Below are positions 9,661-18,251 of a stretch of DNA of 64,000 nt, one piece after another. A program made the translations under genes and the position numbers. The notes beneath the pieces are model-generated. The model was not told the origin of the DNA. It worked only from the letters and a program-made list of their open reading frames with translations, and ran no database searches. Position 1 is the first letter of the stretch. Every line of letters starts with the position of its first letter. Source of the stretch: Candidatus Thiomargarita nelsonii (GTDB taxonomy: Bacteria > Pseudomonadota > Gammaproteobacteria > Beggiatoales > Beggiatoaceae); assembly GCA_000785145.2 (NCBI GenBank), contig JSZA02000011.1, positions 1 to 64,000 of the forward strand, written 5' to 3'.

Positions 9661-10524
9661 ATGACTCATTTCCACGGTATTCAGTGTTATGGTCTCCGTT
9701 TTAACTTGTCCGCCGCAATTCCTTTACCACCACGTCGTTATTATGGTAGTTGGTTGCGTGATTTTTTAGGACAAGCATTGTTTAACGGTGTCTGTATTTT
9801 TTCTAATCCACAGTGCAATCTGTGTGCTTTACGCGGGCAGTGTGCTTTTCCGCAAGTTTTTCGACCCTCTCTTTTATCATCCGAGCAACAATCTTTGCCC
9901 GGTTATGTTTTACATGATTGGCATGTCAGTCCTAATCGCCAATCTTTTTGGTTTAGTTTGATTTTTATCGGTAGTGCTGTGCGTTTTGCGGAGCCTTGGA
10001 TTAATCATATTAATAATTATATTAAAGGCCGTTTGGAGCAGGTGCGTGATTTGGGAACTAGGAGAGTTTTATTTATTAATGGTCGCTTTAAACGTGGCGC
10101 TAGGCTCTCGCCCTTAAATTTTGTTCCTCTTGATAATAGTCAGGTTCTTATTAAAATGCTCTCTCCTTTGGTGAGTAAATTTCAGCATTCTGATCCTTTG
10201 TTAGTTGCTTTACGCTCTCGTTTACAACGTTTGGTCAATGAGTATGGGAATGGCGATAATTTGTTTTTAGAAACAAAATCTTGGCGCATAAATCAGTTAA
10301 ATTTACATCCCATCATTATCCCCCGTTGTGCTGAACAAGTTTACAGCAGATCGGGTAAATTAGGTACAATGGAGTTGTCACAGGTGAGCCGTGATGGGGC
10401 TTTGTTATTGGCGGCGGGGCAGTTTTTACATGCTGGAGGGGATGTCAGCATCGGGTGTGGACGTTTTTTAGTCACTGGAGTTAATCAATATGAAAGACGA
10501 TTTCTGGTTAGCCGTTGGGGATGA
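9661..10524 (+). CDS. cas6: Cas6-like RAMP protein (putative CRISPR RNA endoribonuclease)
   Basis: 287 aa from ATG 9661, preceded by GAGGCAGC; upstream sequence is repeat. The N-terminus has RYYGSWLRDFLGQAL followed by a Cys cluster (CNLCALRGQCAFPQVF), the layout of Cas6 proteins of the COG5551 type ('G-LR--FG-AL...C--C-LR--C-YP--F'). The C-terminus has a glycine-rich GGDVSIGCGRF, matching the G-loop of RAMP folds. Cas6 cuts pre-crRNA in repeats. No other recognisable cas gene or array is nearby; the next gene overlaps its end by 35 nt. Family call is by motif only. Confidence 0.6.
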   Translation: MTHFHGIQCYGLRFNLSAAIPLPPRRYYGSWLRDFLGQALFNGVCIFSNPQCNLCALRGQCAFPQVFRPSLLSSEQQSLPGYVLHDWHVSPNRQSFWFSLIFIGSAVRFAEPWINHINNYIKGRLEQVRDLGTRRVLFINGRFKRGARLSPLNFVPLDNSQVLIKMLSPLVSKFQHSDPLLVALRSRLQRLVNEYGNGDNLFLETKSWRINQLNLHPIIIPRCAEQVYSRSGKLGTMELSQVSRDGALLLAAGQFLHAGGDVSIGCGRFLVTGVNQYERRFLVSRWG

Positions 10525-11103
10525 AACCGGTAATTGGGATAATTATAATAAACAAGCCAATTTTTTGGGAGTCGCGCTTGTGCTTGCTAAAGATGCTTAA
10601 TCCTTTAACTCATTTGCCAAAAGAGGCGCAAAAAAAAGATTTTCATCATGTGATGGAGGCGTTAAAATCTTGGCAAGTTCCTAACAGTTCTTTGTTGGGT
10701 GAGTGGGCTTTGGAGAAGCCGAGTGATGATGAGTTGCAACAAGAATTATTTGCTAATTTGCTTTGGTTGGCAAAACATCCTCGCTTGATAACGATTGGCG
10801 CTTATGGCAGTGGGCAGTTTGTTTGGAAACACCTCAATCTGGCTCAAGATCCCGCCCAAGCTTTAGGACATGCTTATGGTTTATTGGCGGCTTCTGTGGT
10901 GCCCTTTTTGGGGGATGATGATACTTTGTTGGTTGCGCCGGCTTTGCGTTCTGAAGATAGTAGAAGTGAAGCAATAATACGCTGATATGGGTGCCGCTTT
11001 GATGACTTTAAGCCATAATAAAAAAGGCGATATACGCTTAATTGATCCGGCTCAGATTTGGCGCAATGTGAAATTTTTCCACTTTAAGGAGTTGCTATCA
11101 TGA
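10490..11103 (+). pseudogene. Unrecognised protein of the Cas6-like operon, two frameshifts
   Basis: Starts at ATG 10490 inside the Cas6-like gene (MKDDFWLAVGDETGNWDN) and stops at 10600. The frame then continues as LNPLTHLPKEAQKKDFHHVM...PALRSEDSRSEA to a stop at 10983-10985, and again in a third frame as YADMGAALMTLSHNKKGDIR to 11103. The three pieces read as one protein of about 205 aa. The opening 'D-E-x-G' followed by a hydrophobic strand recalls DUF3800-like RNase H folds, which is only a guess. The last stop overlaps the next start (ATGA), so the translation unit was intact until recently, or the shifts are sequencing errors. Confidence 0.6.
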
Positions 11104-12836
11104 AATGGAAAATCAATCGTTTGGTACACGCTCCTGTTTCTGGTTTGCCTAAGAAACAGCGTGATTTTGCTGATGTTGTCGATATTAAGATGTTTTTTTC
11201 TTTACAAAAAGAGGCAACAAAAACATCATATTTACTAGGTGATCCTCACTTTAAGGCGCTTTATACTGAATCATGGGAAGGACCACCGCACCCTTGGGTG
11301 GCATTTTTGAACTCATCACCACCCATGCTACAATCTGCCTATACTGTTGAAGCGGCTATCGCTTTACGTGTTTTTGATAGGGGTAAACTGAAGAAACAAC
11401 ACTCCCCCCTTGAATTTTTTGGTCAACTCAAAAAAACCGCCGATTATCCCAAAAATATACAGGAAGCTTTTGCTTTTGCTTTATTTGATTTTAAAGCGCC
11501 CTTTGATGATCAGCCTGAACTTGAACAATGGCGAAGTGATGTCCGCGTCGTCATCCATGAGCGAGATAATTTACCCCGTCTGCGCCGCTCACAGTCTGTG
11601 TTGCTGCGTCACGGTTATCAGTTGTTAGATTTAATGAGCGATTTACGCCAAATTCGCCCAACAGCCGAAGAATTTATCAGCGAGTGGGATGATTTTAAGA
11701 ATAAAGCGACCATTGAGCTGCCCTTGATTTTTGCTATCGTCTATTGGGGTGAAGCGGCTTATTGTTTGACGGAAATCGGTTATATGGCTGAGGCTCAGAC
11801 TTTTTTAGATAAACAAAATCAGGCGGTTGATGAGTTGTTAAGTTTGTTGCCTTTTTTAAGTGATGATTTAGCTGGGGGATTGTGGCGACATCATTTAGGG
11901 CGTTTAGCTTATTATCGGGGAGATTTTGGCGATGCTTTGCAACAATATTGCATGGAATGGAAATTACATCAAGAGGATTCGGCGTTAAAGGCGCGTCTTC
12001 AACGTAGTATTGCTAGCGTTTTGTCTGATATAGGACATTTGGATATGGCGCAACATTTAGCCGAACAGGCTTTAGAAAAGCAACAACGTAATAGTGATCC
12101 CGAAGAATATAAAACTTTGGGTCGTTTGGGAGAAATCTATGCGCGACAGGGGGATTATAGTCAAGCGATTGAATATTTTTCTCAGTCGTGGGAAATTCAG
12201 TCTTCTCGGACTAGAGAAGGACAAACAGCGATTTATCTTGGACACGCGCATTTGTTATTGGGTGAGTTAAGTCAAGCTGAGGCGTTTTATGGGCAAGCTG
12301 AAAAGGCGGATAAGTTTCAAAATAAAGGTTTTAATCCTTATTTGGTGATGGGACGAATTGCGCTTGCTCAACGCGAAGGTGATGCTGAGCAGGTGAAAAA
12401 TCTTTGGGAAATTCATCAGGATAAGTTAGATAAGTTAAGAGGCGATAAGGTGCTACCGGCGGCGGTGATAGCGACGGCGGTGTATTTGTGCGATGCGGCT
12501 CAAGTGGATTTAGTCGATCTGTATATTGAGAAGTTGATTGCAGAAAATTATTTGATTGAGGTGATTTTTCCGCTTCATCTCCGTCCTCCTAATGCGGGGC
12601 AATTAGATAGGATTATTAAGGGTTTAAGGCAGTGGCAACAAGGGATTGATGCTTTAGAGCAAGTGACTGAAAAATCTATTCAGGCTAGCAGCGCACTTAC
12701 TCCGGCTTTATTGCTTCAGGCGCTTGCTACGGTCCAAGAGGTGAATAATTGGGGGGCTTTAGATGGTTTTTTGCGGCGTATTTATCCGATGAATTTGGTT
12801 TTAGTCTCAAAATCAGATATGCGGGTTTGTGGATAA
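11100..12836 (+). CDS. TPR-repeat protein of the Cas6-like operon
   Basis: 578 aa, no signal or membrane segment. Residues about 260-430 are TPR-like helical repeats (GRLGEIYARQGDYSQAIEYFSQSWEIQ, GHAHLLLGELSQAEAFYGQAEK). The first 200 residues are charged and show no family I recognise. The start overlaps the previous stop by 4 nt, so it belongs to a three-gene unit with the Cas6-like gene. A scaffold or regulator role is inferred from the repeats only. No CHAT or other catalytic domain is seen. Confidence 0.7.
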   Translation: MKWKINRLVHAPVSGLPKKQRDFADVVDIKMFFSLQKEATKTSYLLGDPHFKALYTESWEGPPHPWVAFLNSSPPMLQSAYTVEAAIALRVFDRGKLKKQHSPLEFFGQLKKTADYPKNIQEAFAFALFDFKAPFDDQPELEQWRSDVRVVIHERDNLPRLRRSQSVLLRHGYQLLDLMSDLRQIRPTAEEFISEWDDFKNKATIELPLIFAIVYWGEAAYCLTEIGYMAEAQTFLDKQNQAVDELLSLLPFLSDDLAGGLWRHHLGRLAYYRGDFGDALQQYCMEWKLHQEDSALKARLQRSIASVLSDIGHLDMAQHLAEQALEKQQRNSDPEEYKTLGRLGEIYARQGDYSQAIEYFSQSWEIQSSRTREGQTAIYLGHAHLLLGELSQAEAFYGQAEKADKFQNKGFNPYLVMGRIALAQREGDAEQVKNLWEIHQDKLDKLRGDKVLPAAVIATAVYLCDAAQVDLVDLYIEKLIAENYLIEVIFPLHLRPPNAGQLDRIIKGLRQWQQGIDALEQVTEKSIQASSALTPALLLQALATVQEVNNWGALDGFLRRIYPMNLVLVSKSDMRVCG

Positions 12837-13100
12837 AGGCAAAAATTTTATTTTTTTTAGGTGAAAATCTGTATCTTATTGATTTTTTTTTAGTAAATTG
12901 TTTTTAGGGTCATAAAAATATTTAAAAAAAGTGTTTGCATTTAGTCTTTGGTTATGTTCTAATAACGCGCACCAAAGTTTAAGTGAATGATTTTAAAGTG
13001 TTTAATTTTATGCCGCTGCACATAATTTTTGGCAACTTTTTTTGTGTGTGAATTGTTTTTTGTAAGTTGTTGAAATTTATATTGAAAATTTAGGGTCTAG
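12837..13100. other. AT-rich non-coding stretch after the Cas6-like operon
   Basis: About 260 bases with long T and A runs and no open frame. In composition and placement it resembles a CRISPR leader, but the only support is the single repeat-like sequence that follows. Confidence 0.3.
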
Positions 13101-13137
13101 GGTTACGCTGGACCTCGCCGATGTAGGCGATTGTGAC
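13101..13137 (+). other. Possible solitary CRISPR-type repeat
   Basis: 37 bases starting GGTTACGCTGG and ending GGCGATTGTGAC. It has a 5-bp stem TCGCC (13115-13119)/GGCGA (13126-13130) around GATGTA and an end close to the GATTGAGAC/GATTGAAAC termini of many repeats. There is no second copy in the window, so it is not an array; it could be the degenerate leader-end repeat of a lost one. Confidence 0.2.
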
Positions 13138-13273
13138 GTTATTTGGACGAAAAAAAAACCCTTGAAACGAAGATCCTGCGCTGGCGACGTTCATCACGGA
13201 TTTTACGGATTACGCGGATGACGCGGATTTAAACCCAAAGTCAAAAGCTCATGTATTGAGCCTTTTTAGGTTT

Positions 13274-13500
13274 TTAATCCGTGTCATCAGAGCCATCCGT
13301 CAAATCCGTGATGAACGTCGCCAGCTCCGTTACTTCGTTTCAAGGGTTTTTTTTTGATTTTTTTATCCGTTGTTTCCGCAAATCCGTTGTACTCAGTCCT
13401 AAAAAAAACAACTACAGGGATTTTTTTTTAGCAGGGATAAGTCAAAACCAATACGAGCCGCCAATTTTTAGCGAACAGAATGTTTTGATTTATCCCTGCT
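13274..13500 (+). repeat. Long direct repeat, copy A (partner at 13533-13759)
   Basis: About 227 bp, one mismatch seen to copy B at an offset of 259. Contains TTAATCCGTGTCATCAGAGC, CGTCGCCAGCTCCG and TTTTTAGCAGGGATAAGTC motifs that recur singly to 15.3 kb and near 27.2 and 60.1 kb. Open frames in both copies are accidental. Confidence 0.85.
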
Positions 13501-13532
13501 TAAATGCAATCCCTGTAGTTAAGATTTTGATT

Positions 13533-13759
13533 TTAATCCGTGTCATCAGAGCCATCCGTCAAATCCGTGATGAACGTCGCCAGCTCCGTTACTTCGTTTC
13601 AAGGGTTTTTTTTTGATTTTTTTATTCGTTGTTTCCGCAAATCCGTTGTACTCAGTCCTAAAAAAAACAACTACAGGGATTTTTTTTTAGCAGGGATAAG
13701 TCAAAACCAATACGAGCCGCCAATTTTTAGCGAACAGAATGTTTTGATTTATCCCTGCT
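13533..13759 (+). repeat. Long direct repeat, copy B
   Basis: See copy A at 13274. Near-perfect identity points to a recent tandem duplication. Confidence 0.85.
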
Positions 13760-13782
13760 AATTCAAAATTGGCTGTCGTTAA

Positions 13783-13926
13783 TAGACTTGTCCCTTTTTA
13801 TAAGTTACCATCATGTAGGGTGGATATTGCTCCGCGTATCCACCGAGATTGACCATCGAATCAGGTGGATACGCGGAGCAATATCCACCCTACATATAGA
13901 CTTTAAGTTATTTAGGGACAAGTCTA
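13783..13926. repeat. Inverted-repeat element with TAGACTTGTCCCT ends
   Basis: 144 bp. Left end TAGACTTGTCCCT, right end AGGGACAAGTCTA; inner palindrome GTAGGGTGGATA...TATCCACCCTAC. A related left half with the same ends occurs at 16907-16972. No clear target duplication. Confidence 0.75.
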
Positions 13927-14058
13927 ATGTTTTGACTTATCCCTGTAGTTAAGATTTTGATTTTAATCCGTGTCATCAGAGCCATCCGTCAAACGGCTTG
14001 CTATTTTTTTTTTGTTATGTTAAAAAATCACTTGTTATATCATTTTTGGGAAATTTTT

Positions 14059-14208
14059 ATGACCGAAGAAGATGCAAAAAAAATAATGGAGCAGTTAAAA
14101 AAATATACTGAAGAAACAACTTCTAGCAAAGAGAAAGCCCTTCAAGCTTTGATTGATGCTGGGCTTGTAAAAGCAGATGGACAGCCAACAGATTTATACA
14201 GGAACTAA
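14059..14208 (+). CDS. Small partner protein of the ART-like gene
   Basis: 49 aa, acidic and helical, ending ALIDAGLVKADGQPTDLYRN. It ends 5 nt before the next gene. A protein of similar design (61 aa, ...FLSAKIIDKDGYYHPDFFSE) precedes the second ART-like gene at 48707, so the pairing is conserved. The 'L--AGI-D--G-L---YR' ending is seen in small proteins next to toxin-like genes. An antitoxin role is inferred from size and pairing. Confidence 0.55.
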   Translation: MTEEDAKKIMEQLKKYTEETTSSKEKALQALIDAGLVKADGQPTDLYRN

Positions 14209-14213
14209 ATTAA

Positions 14214-14819
14214 ATGTATAAACATTATCCTTCTTTAGTTTTTGGATTCCATGCTTGTGAAAGAGAAGTCGGAGAAGCCCTTCTTTCTGGAGAAGGAGGT
14301 TTCAAAGCCTCAAAAAATGATTATGACTGGCTTGGTAATGGTATGTACTTTTGGGAAAATAGCCCCCATCGGGCTGAGAAGTATGGTGAAGAGCTTAAAA
14401 ATAAACGTCAAAAGTTAGATACTCCTTTTGTTGTTGGTGCGGTTATACATCTTGGGTACTGTTTTGATCTACTTGAGTCTCATTCATTGCAACTTCTTAA
14501 AAATCATTACTATTCTCTGAAAAAAACCTATCTGAAAGTTGGATTGGAAATGCCTGGAAACAACGATATAGGAGCCAATACCGATAAGCTTTTGAGAAAA
14601 CTTGATTGTGCCGTGTTTGAATATATGCACAGTGAAATGAAAAAAAACGAGACCAAACCTTTTGATTCTATAAGAGCAGCTTTCTGGGAAGGCAAAGAAC
14701 TTTATCCTAGTGCAGGGTTTAAAGAAAAGAATCATATACAAATTTGTATCAGAAATCCAAATTGTATCAAGGGTTATTTTCGACCTCTGGCAATGGATAC
14801 TAATTACCCAAGGGTATAG
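14214..14819 (+). CDS. ADP-ribosyltransferase-like protein (putative toxin)
   Basis: 201 aa, no signal. The N-terminus has LVFGFHACE, then DYDWLGNGMYFWENSPHRAEKYG; the C-terminus has FDSIRAAFWEGKELY and NHIQICIRNPNCIKGYF. A His in the first strand, an aromatic YFWE strand and a conserved Glu in AAFWEG would fit the H-Y-E layout of diphtheria-toxin-type ADP-ribosyltransferases such as DUF3990. This is inference from motif spacing; the family itself I cannot name. Paralogue with the same blocks at 48707-49295. Confidence 0.5.
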   Translation: MYKHYPSLVFGFHACEREVGEALLSGEGGFKASKNDYDWLGNGMYFWENSPHRAEKYGEELKNKRQKLDTPFVVGAVIHLGYCFDLLESHSLQLLKNHYYSLKKTYLKVGLEMPGNNDIGANTDKLLRKLDCAVFEYMHSEMKKNETKPFDSIRAAFWEGKELYPSAGFKEKNHIQICIRNPNCIKGYFRPLAMDTNYPRV

Positions 14820-15471
14820 CTGTCCAGAAAAAATACGCGCCCATACCTCTGAGGTTTCCAAAACATCAGAGGTCTTTTGGGAACAAAAAATTTCTGGAGG
14901 AGTAGAAAAAATAGGGGACTCGTCTTCGGTTTTGACTTATCCCTGCTTAAATGCAATCCCTGTAGTTAAGATTTTGATTTTAATCCGTGTCATCAGAGCC
15001 ATCCGTCAGACGAAGTAACGAAGTCAATCCGTGATGAACGTCGCCAGCTCCGTTACTTCGTTTCAAGGGTTTTTTTTGTTGTTTTCGCCAAACTTCCTTG
15101 TGAGCAGAGCGAGAGCATAAGTCCTAAAAAAAACCTTAACTACACGGATTACATTTAAGAAGGGATAAGTCAAAACACCTAACTCAAAGGAAATTGTTCA
15201 CTAAATGGGTTTCGGGAAATCCGCTTCGCTCCATTCCCGAAACAACAACTAATCCGTGTCATCAGAGCCATCCGTCAAACGAAGTAACGAAGTCAATCCG
15301 TGATGAACGTCGCCAGCTCCGTTACTTCGTTTCAATGTTTTTTTTTATTTGCCTAAATAGAGCCAATCATCGGTTTATTCGTTGTCTGGCATGTATTAAT
15401 CTATAAAATCAGAGACGTCCAAGATAAATCTTGGACTCCTACCAAATCTTAATTATAATAGGATTTTTAGA
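14820..15471. repeat. Repeat-filled intergenic region
   Basis: Contains a dyad ACCTCTGA/TCAGAGGT (14848-14876, possible terminator), the TTAATCCGTGTCATCAGAGC block twice (about 14979 and 15251), the palindrome GTTTCGGGAA...TTCCCGAAAC (15209-15243) and a GTCCAAGATAAATCTTGGAC dyad (15417-15436). No gene seen. Confidence 0.75.
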
Positions 15472-16509
15472 TTGCTCCCTCGAATAAACACATTGGAGAT
15501 CGAATTGCAAGAGACAACTATAGACACCAACTTACCTTGGCATAACACAATATGGCAACAAATGTTGCGCCGCTGGCAACAAGACCGTTTACCACATGCC
15601 TTACTGCTCACTGGTCCACAAGGCATGGGTAAGACTCTGTTTGCAAAACGTTTTTCAGAAACACTGCTTTGTGAACAACCCTTGGCGGATGGACAAATCT
15701 GTGGACAATGTAAACCCTGCCACCTGCTCCGCGCCGATACTCACCCAGATTTATTCCAAGTATTACCCGTTCAAGCAGGTAAACAAATTACTGTTGCTCA
15801 GATACGAAACTTGATTCAAATTAGTGTCATGACTACCCATTATGGACACTATAAAATCGTGACGATTAACCCGGCTGAAGCTATGAATCGCAACGCCGCT
15901 AACAGTTTATTAAAATTATTAGAAGAGCCCCCGCCTAAAACTTTAATCATGTTAGTGAGCCATCAACCCATGGCTTTATTACCAACGATTCGTAGTCGCT
16001 GTCAACGACTTGAATTTAGTCGCCCTGATCACAAATTGGTAGAAACCTGGCTGCGTACTCGTTCTAATAAAAGAGAGGATGAACTTCAACTATTGCTCAA
16101 TCTCACAGCCCAAGCACCTCTCGCAGCACTCGCTTTGGCAGAAACAGATGGCATGACACAGCGGCAGACATTATTTGATAATTTGATCAATTTGCCAACA
16201 AATGATCCTGTCCATATTGCAGAAATTTGGAGTAAAATGGACGCGGTACAAGTCTTGCAATGGATGCTGAGTTGGACGATGGATATTATTCGCTATGCCA
16301 GCACCAGTCAAACACAATATCTTGTTAACCATGATCATCAACAAAGTCTGCAACGCTTGGCTAGACAATTAAACTTGCACGGATTATTTAATTTGTTAGA
16401 TTTAATACAATCTACTTATCAGATAGTGATTGGAAATGCTAGCATTAAACCGCAAGGATTATTTGAATCCATTGCTATTGCTTGGCTTGAACTGAGGAGA
16501 ACTCAATGA
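15472..16509 (+). CDS. holB: DNA polymerase III delta' subunit
   Basis: 345 aa, clamp-loader AAA+ subunit. LPHALLLTGPQGMGKTLFAKR is the P-loop region; a zinc-binding set CGQCKPC with an earlier Cys follows; MNRNAANSLLKLLEEPPPKT and LPTIRSRCQRLEF are the sensor/SRC region. No ATG lies at a sensible place; TTG at 15472 or TTG at 15493 must be the start. The next gene overlaps by 4 nt. The order holB-pilZ-tatD is conserved in gammaproteobacteria. Confidence 0.93.
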   Translation: MLPRINTLEIELQETTIDTNLPWHNTIWQQMLRRWQQDRLPHALLLTGPQGMGKTLFAKRFSETLLCEQPLADGQICGQCKPCHLLRADTHPDLFQVLPVQAGKQITVAQIRNLIQISVMTTHYGHYKIVTINPAEAMNRNAANSLLKLLEEPPPKTLIMLVSHQPMALLPTIRSRCQRLEFSRPDHKLVETWLRTRSNKREDELQLLLNLTAQAPLAALALAETDGMTQRQTLFDNLINLPTNDPVHIAEIWSKMDAVQVLQWMLSWTMDIIRYASTSQTQYLVNHDHQQSLQRLARQLNLHGLFNLLDLIQSTYQIVIGNASIKPQGLFESIAIAWLELRRTQ

Positions 16510-16862
16510 TAACAAAACGCTCAGGCGGCAGCAAACGTAATATGCTCAACCTGAAAATAACTGATAATAATATGTTATATGAGCATTATTTACCCTTTTT
16601 AAAACGAGGTGGCTTGTTCATTAAAACGACCAAAACCTATAACTTAGGCGACGAAATATTCATATTTCTCATTCTTCCACATGAGGAAAAACAAACCCCA
16701 GTGACGGGTCACGTTGCATGGATTAATCCCCAAGGGGCACATGGCAGACGTCCTGCTGGTATTGGTGTGCATTTGAGTGACAAGTATCAAGCTATCCGCA
16801 AAAAAATCGAAACCACACTGGCAACATTGCCTAATGCCGATAAACCTACTTATACAATGTAA
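16506..16862 (+). CDS. pilZ: Type IV pilus assembly protein PilZ
   Basis: 118 aa, single PilZ domain. GGLFIKTTKTYNLGDEIFIFLILP and TGHVAWINP...RPAGIGVHL match PilZ itself, which lacks the RxxxR c-di-GMP motif and works by binding PilB and FimX. ATG overlaps the holB stop. A FimX-like gene is also in the window (56925), consistent with twitching or gliding motility. Confidence 0.9.
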   Translation: MITKRSGGSKRNMLNLKITDNNMLYEHYLPFLKRGGLFIKTTKTYNLGDEIFIFLILPHEEKQTPVTGHVAWINPQGAHGRRPAGIGVHLSDKYQAIRKKIETTLATLPNADKPTYTM

Positions 16863-16986
16863 ATAGAGAGCCAAGCCTAAACCTCTCAGGTTTTTAACTA
16901 AAATAGACTTGTCCCTTTTTAATTGTAATCATCATGTAGGGTGGATACGCTATCGCTTAATCCACCCTACATATATTTGTTTTGTT

Positions 16987-17021
16987 GTTTCGGGAATGGA
17001 GCGGAGCGGATTTCCCGAAAC
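16987..17021. repeat. Inverted repeat GTTTCGGGAATGG...TTTCCCGAAAC
   Basis: Hairpin between pilZ and tatD; a looser copy (GTATCGTCCATTG...) follows at about 17057-17092. Upstream at 16907-16972 lies a half element with TAGACTTGTCCCT. Confidence 0.7.
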
Positions 17022-17127
17022 CCAGTCAACTCAGTTGTTTAGCGCAGCGATCTTCGTATCGTCCATTGCGCGGAGCGGATTTCCCGATACGATAAACCAT
17101 TTAAAATATTTATCTGAAAAAATAATT

Positions 17128-17880
17128 ATGTTAGTTGATTCACACTGTCATTTAGATTTAATTGTCGGGCATCACCCCGACACGCTTGTCGCAGACGCTC
17201 AAACTCAGGGAGTGAATTATTTTTTAAGTGTGTCGATTGATCTTGAACATTTTCCCACCCTGTTAGGGATTGCACAGCGTATGGATAACGTGTTTGCCTC
17301 TGTCGGCATTCACCCCAATACCTCAAATGATGTTGATGTAAAAACGCTCACCGCTTTGGCGGATGATCCTAATATTATTGCGATTGGTGAAACGGGATTG
17401 GATTATTTTCGCAACAAAGGCGCAGGGCAAGAACAACGCTTTCGTACTCATATTCAAGCGGCTAAAGAGACTAAAAAACCTTTGATTGTCCATAGCCGCG
17501 ATGCGCCTAAAGAGACTTTACGGATTTTGCGTGAAGAAAATGCGGCGGCAGTCGGGGGGATTATGCACTGTTTTGTCGAAGATTGGGAAATGGCACAACA
17601 GGCGATGGAGATGGGATTTTATATATCATTTTCTGGCATTGTCACTTTTAAAAATGCCAAAACGGTGCAAGCGGTGGCAAAACAAGTGCCTTTAGATCGG
17701 TTGCTAGTAGAAACCGATGCGCCGTATTTAGCCCCAGTGCCACATCGCGGTAAAACTAATCAACCCGCTTATGTTAAGCATGTGGCGCAATTTATTGCAG
17801 ATTTACGGGGAGAGACTTTTGAGACGATAGCGGGTGTGACGACGGAGAATTTTTTTCGGTTATTTCGTAGCGCGGCTTAA
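17128..17880 (+). CDS. tatD: TatD family metal-dependent DNase
   Basis: 250 aa from ATG 17128 (MLVDSHCHLDL); the frame is open further upstream but that part is repeat sequence. HxH metal motif SHCHLD, GETGLDYF, VHSRDA, MHCF and LLVETDAPYLAP are all conserved. TatD enzymes are 3'-5' DNases linked to DNA repair. Third gene of the holB-pilZ-tatD cluster, though repeats separate it from pilZ. Confidence 0.92.
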   Translation: MLVDSHCHLDLIVGHHPDTLVADAQTQGVNYFLSVSIDLEHFPTLLGIAQRMDNVFASVGIHPNTSNDVDVKTLTALADDPNIIAIGETGLDYFRNKGAGQEQRFRTHIQAAKETKKPLIVHSRDAPKETLRILREENAAAVGGIMHCFVEDWEMAQQAMEMGFYISFSGIVTFKNAKTVQAVAKQVPLDRLLVETDAPYLAPVPHRGKTNQPAYVKHVAQFIADLRGETFETIAGVTTENFFRLFRSAA

Positions 17881-18049
17881 AAAGCCTATAAAAAATAGGA
17901 TTTTTTTGATACCAAGAAAAAAAAGCTTTTTGTTGTTTCGGGAATGGAGCTACGCGGATTTCCCGCAACGAAGTAAGCGAAGCTAAACCATTTAAAAAAA
18001 AAAGCTTGCATTTTTTTTCAATCTCATTATAATACACAGCCATCAATCA

Positions 18050-18122
18050 GGGTCGTTAGCTCAGCTGGTAGAGCATCGGACTTTTAATCCGGTGGTCGTG
18101 CGTTCGAACCGCACACGACCCA
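18050..18122 (+). tRNA. tRNA-Lys (anticodon TTT)
   Basis: Acceptor GGGTCGT/ACGACCC with discriminator A, D-arm GCTCAGCTGGTAGAGC, anticodon loop CTTTTAA and T-loop GTTCGAACC all pair well. The genome reads ACTA at the 3' end instead of ACCA, so CCA must be added by the tRNA nucleotidyltransferase. Confidence 0.97.
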
Positions 18123-18180
18123 CTATTTTCTTGCCCACCCTCTCTCCCCACAAGAAAGTTTCACTTGTTCAACGACTGCC

Positions 18181-18238
18181 AGTCCAAAGCTAAAGCTTTG
18201 GACTCCAACAGTTGGAGTCCAAAGCTTTAGCTTTGGAC
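18181..18238. repeat. GGAGTCCAAAGC palindrome pair
   Basis: Two adjacent dyads built on AGTCCAAAGCTAAAGCTTTGG, just before nadE. Copies also at 36729, 37921, 52112, 53505 and 56838. Confidence 0.85.
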
Positions 18239-18251
18239 GAGGAAACTCTCC

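Noticed and set aside
11100..12836. TPR-CHAT of a gRAMP (Craspase) system
   Set aside because: The TPR protein has no CHAT domain and there is no large RAMP fusion next to it; the link with Cas6-like protein alone is not enough.
13281..13616. Two open frames with the same protein (13281 and 13540)
   Set aside because: They lie in a direct non-coding repeat, contain the dispersed TTAATCCGTG repeat motif and match no protein pattern.
13274..13759. CRISPR array in the direct-repeat block
   Set aside because: Two long (227 bp) direct copies, no short regular repeats with unique spacers.
16909..17127. Longer N-terminus for TatD
   Set aside because: The upstream codons are inverted-repeat sequence; MLVDSHCHLD is the normal TatD start.
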